Positions 1 through 6,593 of a stretch of 64,000 nucleotides of DNA are shown here, piece after piece. Position 1 is the stretch's first letter. Every line of letters starts with the position of its first letter. The stretch lies in assembly GCA_016795375.1 (NCBI GenBank), contig JAEUHJ010000025.1:1-64000 (forward strand), written 5' to 3'. Below the pieces are notes generated by a model. The model made no database searches. It saw nothing but the letters and a program-made list of their open reading frames with translations, and had not been told where the DNA came from. This DNA is from Verrucomicrobiaceae bacterium. Lineage in GTDB: Bacteria > Verrucomicrobiota > Verrucomicrobiia > Verrucomicrobiales > Verrucomicrobiaceae. Made by a program: the position numbers and the translations under genes.

Positions 1-103
1 GGACGGCCAGCTCACCACCACCGGCGGCCATGAGACCATCATCCTCCAGGGGGAGGAGGCCACGCCGAAAAGCCGCGCCGGCATGGCGCCCGCACCGCAG
101 TGA
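1..103 (+). CDS. C-terminal end of an LptA/OstA-like protein (partial)
   Basis: The window opens inside a reading frame (frame 2) that runs about 33 codons to a TGA at 101-103 and ends in a low-complexity tail. The GTG start of lptB overlaps this stop by four bases (GTGA), which shows translational coupling. In LPS-export operons the gene directly before lptB is usually lptA/ostA, a periplasmic protein that bridges lipopolysaccharide from the inner to the outer membrane. Too little sequence is present to identify the family directly, so the name rests on position alone. Confidence 0.4.
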   Translation, partial: DGQLTTTGGHETIILQGEEATPKSRAGMAPAPQ

Positions 104-948
104 ACATGACCGCGCGAAAGAAAAAACAGAGGAGCGCCGACAGCCAGGAACCCATGCTTTCCCTGGCCGGTCCTGATGCTGAAGCGGAGGCGGCACCTTC
201 TGTCGCGGAAGGCGCCCGGGAAGGAAGCCTCCTGCTGCAAACGGAAGGGCTGAAAAAAATCTACGACGGCCGCGCGGTCGTCAACGGCGTCGATATCGAG
301 GTGAAAAGCGGCGAGATCGTCGGGCTGCTCGGGCCGAACGGGGCTGGCAAAACGACCACTTTCTACATGATCGTCGGCCTGGTGCGGCCGGACGGCGGCA
401 AAGTCATGTTTGACGGCAAGGACGCCACCCATGAGCCCATGTACATGCGCGCCAGACTTGGCATGGGCTATCTGCCGCAGGAGGAGTCCATCTTCCGCCG
501 CCTGACCGTGCGTGAGAACATCATGGGTGTCATGGAGACACAACCGTATAACAAAAAGGAGCGCGAGGAGCAGACGCAGGCGCTGATGGAGAAATTCGGC
601 ATCGACCATGTGGCTGACAATCTCGCCATCACCCTCTCCGGTGGCGAAAAACGCCGCCTCACCATCGCCCGCTCGCTCGTCACATCCCCGAAGCTCCTGA
701 TGCTTGACGAGCCCTTCAGCGGTGTCGACCCCATCGCGGTGAGCGAGATCCAGGACATCATCCGCATGCTCCGGCAGGCCGGCCTCGCCATCCTCATCAC
801 CGACCACAACGTGCGTGAGACGCTGAACATCGTGGACCGCGCCTACCTCATCTTCGAGGGCCGCGTGCGCCGCCACGGCTCGAAAGATTTCCTCGTCAAT
901 GACGATGAGGCCCGCCGCCTCTATCTCGGCGAGGGCTTCACCATGTGA
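100..948 (+). CDS. lptB: LPS export ABC transporter ATP-binding protein LptB
   Basis: This is the cytoplasmic ATPase that powers extraction of lipopolysaccharide from the inner membrane with LptF/G. The Walker A motif GPNGAGKTT lies near residues 78-86, the ABC signature LSGGE near 179-183, Walker B MLDEPF near 201-206, and the switch histidine (TDHN) near 236. The order and wording of these motifs match LptB closely. A charged, low-complexity extension of about 45 residues precedes the ABC domain and is not usual for LptB. The start is GTG at 100, overlapping the upstream stop; an ATG at 106 is an alternative. The gene ends 30 bases before hpf, as in many Gram-negative rpoN/lpt regions. Confidence 0.93.
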   Translation: MNMTARKKKQRSADSQEPMLSLAGPDAEAEAAPSVAEGAREGSLLLQTEGLKKIYDGRAVVNGVDIEVKSGEIVGLLGPNGAGKTTTFYMIVGLVRPDGGKVMFDGKDATHEPMYMRARLGMGYLPQEESIFRRLTVRENIMGVMETQPYNKKEREEQTQALMEKFGIDHVADNLAITLSGGEKRRLTIARSLVTSPKLLMLDEPFSGVDPIAVSEIQDIIRMLRQAGLAILITDHNVRETLNIVDRAYLIFEGRVRRHGSKDFLVNDDEARRLYLGEGFTM

Positions 949-962
949 TTTTAACCAACCCC

Positions 963-970
963 AGAAGGAG
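963..970 (+). promoter_or_regulatory. Ribosome binding site of hpf
   Basis: AGAAGGAG lies seven bases before the ATG at 978. It decides the start, since the same frame is open back to a GTG at 945 that has no such site and would overlap the end of lptB. It is one of the few clear Shine-Dalgarno sequences in the window. Confidence 0.7.
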
Positions 971-977
971 AAACACC

Positions 978-1583
978 ATGCAAAAACACAACGTCAACCT
1001 GCCAATCGTCGTCACCGCGCGTCACATGGACGTCACCGAGGCGATCCGTGACTACGCGCACAAAAAAGTCGAGAGCCTCCACCTCGACTACCCGCGCATC
1101 ATGGAGGCCAAGGTGGTCCTCGACGTGCAGAACCATCACCGCCATATCGCGGAGATCATTCTTTTCTGCGCCGACCACATCGTGATCGAGGTGAAGTCCG
1201 TCACCGAGGACATCTACGCCTCCATCGACGAGAGCGCCGCGAAGATCGCCCGCCGCATGCGCAAGTTCAAGACGCGCCTGCTGAAGAGCCACCGCCCGCG
1301 CAAGGACGGCTCCATCCGCCACATCGAGGAACATGTGTTCCACCAGGAGGCCGTCCACACCGAGGACGAGCACATCCAGCCCTCCTACGTCCACAACGAG
1401 AAGTACAAAATCCGCCCGCTCTACGCCGACGAGGCGATCGTGGACCTCGAGATCAGCGAACGCCCGTTCGTCCTCTTCCACAACCAGCAGACACACCGTC
1501 TCGCCATCATCTTCCGCCGCAAAGATGGCGATTACGGCCTCATCGAGCCGGAATTCTCCGGGACAAACGGCTCGTCGAAGTGA
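978..1583 (+). CDS. hpf: Ribosome hibernation promoting factor, long form
   Basis: The protein of about 201 residues has the N-terminal RaiA/HPF ribosome-binding domain (basic helices around VESLHLDYPRI and RRMRKFKTRLL) followed by a linker and a C-terminal dimerisation domain ending in the typical DAVVDLEI-like and FLVFHNQ-like strands (here EAIVDLEI and FVLFHNQQT). Long HPF makes 100S ribosome dimers in stationary phase and silences translation. It binds at the decoding centre of the 30S subunit. It sits directly behind lptB, an arrangement seen in many Gram-negative genomes next to rpoN. A clear intrinsic terminator follows. Confidence 0.92.
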   Translation: MQKHNVNLPIVVTARHMDVTEAIRDYAHKKVESLHLDYPRIMEAKVVLDVQNHHRHIAEIILFCADHIVIEVKSVTEDIYASIDESAAKIARRMRKFKTRLLKSHRPRKDGSIRHIEEHVFHQEAVHTEDEHIQPSYVHNEKYKIRPLYADEAIVDLEISERPFVLFHNQQTHRLAIIFRRKDGDYGLIEPEFSGTNGSSK

Positions 1584-1609
1584 CGGATGTCACCATCTCC
1601 TCCCCGCGG

Positions 1610-1640
1610 AGCGGCCTGGTTTTCAGGCCGCTTCTTTTTT
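1610..1640 (+). terminator. Rho-independent terminator of the lptB-hpf operon
   Basis: AGCGGCCTG at 1610-1618 pairs perfectly with CAGGCCGCT at 1624-1632 around a five-base loop, and is followed by a T-rich run to 1640. The hairpin covers the last codons and the stop of the convergent acyltransferase gene, whose final residues (KKEAA) are encoded by the right arm and T-tract. Confidence 0.85.
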
Positions 1641-3431
1641 GTGCAGCGCCAGGTATTCGCGGCAGTTCTCCTCGCCCATGTACTTCGCCAGCAGGCGCGC
1701 GTCCGTCTCTGTGAAATCGACCATGATGAGCCCGTCCACCACCGAGGAGAAATCCTTGTCCACATTGAAGCTCAGCAGTGTCGCGTTCAGCTTCAGATAG
1801 TGCTTCAGCAGCGTGGGGATGCCCTTGCCGTCCGTCTCCAGGCTGGAGACCAGGGCGGAGCAGTCATCCACGTTCTGCAGGTCGGCGCTGATGAACTCGC
1901 GCATCATCCGGCGCGTGCGCATGTAGCGGAAGGGATTGCGCGCCTTCACAAAGCTGGCCAGGTGCGGGTGCATGCGGTTGTCCTGCAAAAACTCCACGAT
2001 CATCTTTCGTGACAGGCTGCTGTAGTCCTTGCTGATGCTCACCGGGCCGAAGAGCTTCTTGTAGCGCGGGTTGCGCGCGATCCAGTGCGCGATGCCCTTC
2101 CAGAGCAGCGGCAGGCTGGCGAGGCTCCTCTGATACGCCTTGATGATGAAACTGCGCCCCATTTCCACCGCGTGTTCGAGATTCGCCAGGAACGGCTTCT
2201 CAAAGCGGAACAACGTGTTTGTATAGAGTCCTTTCGGTCCGTATTCGCGCAGGATCACATCCGCGCGGCCGATGCGGTAGGCTCCCACCACCTGCTCTTT
2301 CTCCTCGTCCCAAAGGATCAGGTGCTCGTAGTAGCGGTCGTATTTGTCGAGGTCGATGTCATTGCCCGTGCCCTCCCCGACCTCACGGAAGGTGACTTCC
2401 CGCAGACGTCCGATCTCCGGCAGCAGCGTGGGGATTTCATGCGAATGCGCCTGATAAACCGAGAGGCCGCCCTGGCCGACGAGCTTCCCTCCACGCGCCC
2501 GGATACGGTCGATCTCATCGACCATGCGCTCATGCTGCAGCTCCGAAGGCGGACGGCTGGTCACACTCTCCCCCGTCACAGTCAGCTTCGCGGCGGCCTC
2601 CTTCCCCCGCTGATGCAGCACGAAGGTGTGGATGCGCAGGTAGCGCGTCAGCGACTCGTCATCCTCGAATTTCTTCAGTCGCGAATAGGGGATGGGGTGC
2701 CCCACGCGCATCGGCACCGGCGTGTTCGCACGGTTGCAGAACTCACGCAGCAGCAGGCTCGTGCGCAGGCGCGGATGGATCAGCCCGGCCGCGTGAAACA
2801 GCGCGCTGTTTGAGCCGGGAAAATAAACCGGCAGCACCGTGGCCTGTGTGCGGCGCACCAGCGAACCGACGTGATCGCTCCATTTCGGCTCGTCAATGCC
2901 GCGGCCTGGTTTGTAAGAGGCCACCTCGCCAGCGGGGAAGATGACCAGTGTGCCGCCGCCGCGCAGAAGGCGGATCGCCTCCTTCATCGGCGCGAGGTTC
3001 TTCTTCGCCGCCGACCCGCCGCCGAAGGGATCCACTGGGATCACATGCCCTTCGAGCTCCTTCATCGCCAGCATGAGCGAGTTCGTCATCACCTTGAGGT
3101 CGGGGCGGAATTGCGCCGCCCAGCGCGCCAGCATCACAGGATCGATCACGCCGAAGGGATGGTTCGCCACGATGATCAGCGGCCCTTCCTTCGGGAACGC
3201 AAACTCCGGCGGCAGATCCACGTCCTCCTGCAGCTTCAGCGCATGCGCCACCGAGTCAAACCACGCGAAAACCTTCGGATGCTGCGGGTGCGCGCGGAAC
3301 AGCCGTGCCGACTCGCGGTAACATTCGTCGAAGCCGCGCAGCCCCAGCGCATTTTCCACGGCAGGGCCGAGCAGACGGTAAATCCGTCGCTGAAAGGGGG
3401 TTTTGAGATGCTCGCTGAGATCAAAGACCAT
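1623..3431 (-). CDS. OlsF-like bifunctional acyltransferase (PlsC domain plus hemolysin-like GNAT domain)
   Basis: Two acyltransferase modules are fused. The N-terminal half has the PlsC-type motifs NHPFGVID (His about 91, Asp about 97) and FPAGEVAS (about 165-172). The C-terminal half resembles the OlsB/hemolysin-type GNAT family, with a GAYRIGRAD strand, the VEMGRSFI motif (compare ELGRS in OlsB) and LFGPVSIS. This architecture matches OlsF, which makes phosphate-free ornithine-type aminolipids by N- and O-acylation; that role is inferred. The frame is open to 3479, but the extra 16 residues look non-coding, so the ATG at 3431 (MVFDLSEHL) is chosen. The protein then has about 602 residues. 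It lies downstream of pyrF on the same strand. Confidence 0.75.
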   Translation of the reverse strand: MVFDLSEHLKTPFQRRIYRLLGPAVENALGLRGFDECYRESARLFRAHPQHPKVFAWFDSVAHALKLQEDVDLPPEFAFPKEGPLIIVANHPFGVIDPVMLARWAAQFRPDLKVMTNSLMLAMKELEGHVIPVDPFGGGSAAKKNLAPMKEAIRLLRGGGTLVIFPAGEVASYKPGRGIDEPKWSDHVGSLVRRTQATVLPVYFPGSNSALFHAAGLIHPRLRTSLLLREFCNRANTPVPMRVGHPIPYSRLKKFEDDESLTRYLRIHTFVLHQRGKEAAAKLTVTGESVTSRPPSELQHERMVDEIDRIRARGGKLVGQGGLSVYQAHSHEIPTLLPEIGRLREVTFREVGEGTGNDIDLDKYDRYYEHLILWDEEKEQVVGAYRIGRADVILREYGPKGLYTNTLFRFEKPFLANLEHAVEMGRSFIIKAYQRSLASLPLLWKGIAHWIARNPRYKKLFGPVSISKDYSSLSRKMIVEFLQDNRMHPHLASFVKARNPFRYMRTRRMMREFISADLQNVDDCSALVSSLETDGKGIPTLLKHYLKLNATLLSFNVDKDFSSVVDGLIMVDFTETDARLLAKYMGEENCREYLALHKKEAA

Positions 3432-3544
3432 GGGGTGCGGCCGGTGAGTGGGGGGAATGTGGCGAACACCGCCATCCATCCGTACGAATACGGATCAAGC
3501 AAGCGCCTTCCGCGTGTCTAATTTGTCATTCGCAAAACCGAAAA

Positions 3545-4297
3545 TCACCCCAGCGCCAGTTGGATCTGCCGCATCCAGTGATCCGCCCGTTGCGCAAAGG
3601 TCAGGTCATCCTTTTGATACAGAACTCCCCGCGACACATTCACCAGCAGCGGCGCCTTCCTCCCGCTGCCTTTCAGCGCCGCCAGATCGCCGCCTTGCGC
3701 CCCGAGTCCCGGAATCAACAGCGGCACATCGGGTATGTGATCCAGCACATCCGGCGCGGCATTGGTCAAACCGACCACCAGACCGGCCTGCGGATGTCCC
3801 TTCGTCATCTCCGCCACAAGCTCATACACCTGACGATCCCCGGTCTTTTGCAGCTCGATGTCCTTCGCGCCCGGATTCGACGTCACGCCGAGCAGATACA
3901 GCCCTTTGCCGGTGTGTTTGAGAAACGGCTCCAACGTGTCGCGGCCCATGTAAGCGTTCAGCGTCACTGCATCCACGTTCATCACGTCAAAACAGGCCTT
4001 CGCGTAATAACCTTGCGTCTCGCCGATGTCCCCGCGCTTCACATCCAGCACGATTGGAATCTCCTTTGGAATCTCCCGCAAAATCTCCTCCAGCATCCTC
4101 ACCCCGCGCCAGCCCAGCGCCTCGAAGTAGGCCGAGTTCGGCTTGAACGCCGCCGCGAACGGCGCCGTCTGCTCGATCACATCGAGAATCCACCGCTTCG
4201 TCGCTTCTTCGGCGTTCTCCGCCCGCACATCGAGTCCCACGCACAGATTCGACCCGGTCTTGGCGATGCGTTGATTCAGCTTGTCGAGAAATGTCAT
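3545..4297 (-). CDS. pyrF: Orotidine 5'-phosphate decarboxylase
   Basis: This 250-residue enzyme decarboxylates OMP to UMP, the last step of de novo pyrimidine synthesis in the cytoplasm. The catalytic signature LDVKRGDIG is at about residues 84-92, the substrate-binding CVGLDVR at 19-25, and FKPNSAYFE at about 51-59. The VGLTNAAPD and PGLGAQGG segments near the C-terminus identify the type 2 (PyrF of the mycobacterial/deltaproteobacterial kind) subgroup. It starts at ATG 4297 with no obvious Shine-Dalgarno sequence. The 137 bases before it, up to the regulator gene, show no convincing gene. Confidence 0.93.
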   Translation of the reverse strand: MTFLDKLNQRIAKTGSNLCVGLDVRAENAEEATKRWILDVIEQTAPFAAAFKPNSAYFEALGWRGVRMLEEILREIPKEIPIVLDVKRGDIGETQGYYAKACFDVMNVDAVTLNAYMGRDTLEPFLKHTGKGLYLLGVTSNPGAKDIELQKTGDRQVYELVAEMTKGHPQAGLVVGLTNAAPDVLDHIPDVPLLIPGLGAQGGDLAALKGSGRKAPLLVNVSRGVLYQKDDLTFAQRADHWMRQIQLALG

Positions 4298-4434
4298 GCG
4301 TCATGTGCTTGGCACAGCCGGGCGCGGTGCGCAAGGCGCAGAAGGCTCGCCGCCTCCGCCTCCTGCACCAGCAGCCCGGAGAAGCCATGATCATCCGGCT
4401 GGAGCCGGAAGCGGCGGCGCAGAAAACCTGAGCC

Positions 4435-5586
4435 TCACCTCCCCTGCTTCTCCTTGCGATACTTCAGCGGCGTGGCGCCGGTCTGGTGTTTGAAGACGTG
4501 GATGAAATATTTCGCCTCGACGTAGCCGACGCGGCGGGCGATCTCGGCGATGCTCAGGTCGGTGTCCTCCAGCAATTCGCGGGCGCGGGTGATGCGCAGG
4601 CGCATCTGCTCCTGCTTCGGTGAGCGGCCGAGCTGCTGGCGGAAGCGGCGGTAGGCGGCGCTGCGGCTCAGTGGCACGCCGCGCAGCACTTCGTCCACGC
4701 TCTGCGCGGTGCAGGCGCCATCGCGGATGCGCCGTGCGGTGCTGGCGACGTGGTGATCCTCCACGGCGATGATGCTGGTGGACTGGCGCTCGATGATGCG
4801 GCGCGGCGGGAAGTAGCGCGGCTGACGCGGCGGCTTTTTCCCGTGCATGAGCTGGTCGAGCAGCGCGGCGGCCTCATGGCCGATCTGCACGGAGTCCACG
4901 TCAATGCTGCTCATCGGCGGCGTGGTGAGGTGGCAGAGGAACTCGTCGTTATCCACGCCGAGCACGGCGATTTCGTCCGGCACGGCAAACCCGGCCCGCA
5001 GGCAGGCGTCGAGCACCTGCTGGCCGCGATCATCATGGCAGGTCATCAGCGCGCAGGGGCGCGGCAGTTTTGCCAGCCATTGGGTGAGGTGTTTCAACTC
5101 TTGTTCGGCGCCGCGTTTTGTCTTCAGGTGCTGGTAAACATCACACTTAAAGCCACGCGCTTTCAATTCCGCACGAAAGCGGTCGGAGCGTTCGTCCTGA
5201 TACACATGCTGTCCATACGGCGTGCCGCAGAAGGCGAAATGACGGAAACCGCGCTCCATAAAGTGATCCACGGCCATGCGCACGACGAGGCGGTTCTCGA
5301 TGCCAACGGTGGGCAGGTTCAACCCTGGCACCGAGGTTCGCAGATCAATCAATGGCAACCTGAGTCGCATCAGTGCTTGGGCCGTGGTGCTGTCGTTGAT
5401 GCGGGCGATGATGCCATCCCCTTTCCAGGTGCGCAGCCAGGCGGGTGGTGGCTCGCCGAGACCATGCGGCTGAAAGGTGATGGACCAGGGGCCATGCTTG
5501 CGCTGGTAGCGGATGATGCCGCGCAGCAGTCCGCGCCCGTATTCACGGGAGGTTTCGACGAGAAGCGCGACGCGGAGGTTTTTCAT
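4435..5586 (-). CDS. XylR-type AraC-family transcriptional regulator
   Basis: The protein (about 383 residues from ATG 5586) combines a LacI/periplasmic-binding-like sugar sensor with a C-terminal AraC DNA-binding domain. The sensor begins VALLVETSREYGRGLLRG, typical of the XylR group, and contains VLGVDNDEFLC. The C-terminal part has two helix-turn-helix units (LSIAEIARRVGYVEAKYFIHVFK, shown here in part as the diagnostic second unit). It is divergent from the sugar isomerase/DUF6797/ThuA operon that starts at 5684, so it is likely that operon's sugar-responsive activator. The frame is open 40 codons further upstream to 5706, but that would run past the divergent start. Confidence 0.85.
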   Translation of the reverse strand: MKNLRVALLVETSREYGRGLLRGIIRYQRKHGPWSITFQPHGLGEPPPAWLRTWKGDGIIARINDSTTAQALMRLRLPLIDLRTSVPGLNLPTVGIENRLVVRMAVDHFMERGFRHFAFCGTPYGQHVYQDERSDRFRAELKARGFKCDVYQHLKTKRGAEQELKHLTQWLAKLPRPCALMTCHDDRGQQVLDACLRAGFAVPDEIAVLGVDNDEFLCHLTTPPMSSIDVDSVQIGHEAAALLDQLMHGKKPPRQPRYFPPRRIIERQSTSIIAVEDHHVASTARRIRDGACTAQSVDEVLRGVPLSRSAAYRRFRQQLGRSPKQEQMRLRITRARELLEDTDLSIAEIARRVGYVEAKYFIHVFKHQTGATPLKYRKEKQGR

Positions 5587-5683
5587 CAGGAAAGGCCGAA
5601 CGCCCAAAAAGTGGCATTTCTTTGGACGAAGTTGGGATGAGTTCCATGCTTGTGCCTTCGTATTCTGATCCGCTCCCACAGCC

Positions 5684-6580
5684 ATGACACCCTGCCTATT
5701 CTCCATCAGCTACGCCGGTTTCTGGGGCCAGTCGGCCCTGAAGCTGGCGGATTTCATTCCTCATGCCGCGAAGCTCGGTTTTGAATCCGTGATGATCGCG
5801 GGCAAGCGGCCGCATCTCTCGCCGCTCGATGCGGCGGAGCAAATCGAGCCGCTGAAGGCCGCGCTGGCCGCCACGAAGCTCCGCTGCGATGTGCTCGGTG
5901 CTTACACAAACCTCGCGCAGCCGGTGGGCGTGGGCTGTGAGGTGCCGCAGATCGAGTTTCAGATTGCTTATGTGGAGTCGTTGGCCCGCGTCGCGGCGCA
6001 GCTCGGCACGAAGATCATCCGCATCTTCGGCGCGTATGAGATCGAGGGCCAGGATCCGCAGACGCAGTGGAACCGTTGCGTCTCCGCCGTCCGCGAGATG
6101 TGCGACCGTACGGCGGCGCATGGCGTGACCATCGCGATCCAGAATCATCACGATGTCGGTCTGCACACCGACGCATTGCTCGAAATGCTCGCCGACATCG
6201 ACCGTGCGAATTGCAAACTCGGCTTCGATGCGTGGTCGCCCGCGTTGCGTGGCGAGGATGTCTATGAATCGGCGAAGAAGGCCGCGCCGCACACGGTCAT
6301 CACGACGAATGCCGACTACATCAAGGTGCCGCGTCATCGCTACCGGCCCGAGCTGGTGAACTACGCGCGCCAGCCGGTGGATTGGGTGCGCGCGGTGCCC
6401 TTTGGCACCGGGTTCATCGATTACGCCGCCTTCTTCAATGGCCTCAAAGAGGGCGGCTTCGACGGCATCGCCACCTTTGAAATGTGCTCGCCCCTGCGCG
6501 GCGGCGGCTCGCTCGAAAACCTGGACGCCTGCGCCATCACTTATCTGAACTGGATGAAAGTCCGCCGCCTGATCTCCTGA
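5684..6580 (+). CDS. Sugar phosphate isomerase/epimerase family protein (TIM barrel)
   Basis: The 298-residue protein belongs to the xylose-isomerase-like TIM barrel superfamily (AP_endonuc_2). Family-like strands are visible: FESVMIAG, IIRIFGAYE, VTIAIQNHHD with metal-ligand-like residues, and CKLGFDAWSPALRGED. It has no signal peptide, so it should act in the cytoplasm on a keto- or aldo-sugar or sugar acid. It is the first gene of an operon with the DUF6797-cytochrome and ThuA-like genes (13-base gap, then a four-base overlap) and is divergent from the XylR-type regulator, which supports a role in sugar breakdown. The exact substrate cannot be told. Confidence 0.8.
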   Translation: MTPCLFSISYAGFWGQSALKLADFIPHAAKLGFESVMIAGKRPHLSPLDAAEQIEPLKAALAATKLRCDVLGAYTNLAQPVGVGCEVPQIEFQIAYVESLARVAAQLGTKIIRIFGAYEIEGQDPQTQWNRCVSAVREMCDRTAAHGVTIAIQNHHDVGLHTDALLEMLADIDRANCKLGFDAWSPALRGEDVYESAKKAAPHTVITTNADYIKVPRHRYRPELVNYARQPVDWVRAVPFGTGFIDYAAFFNGLKEGGFDGIATFEMCSPLRGGGSLENLDACAITYLNWMKVRRLIS

Positions 6581-6593
6581 ACCTCCCGCTGAC

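Noticed and set aside
4298-4434. Possible small gene between pyrF and the XylR-type regulator
   Set aside because: Short frames on both strands have no start signal and are of low-complexity Pro/Arg/Ala character.
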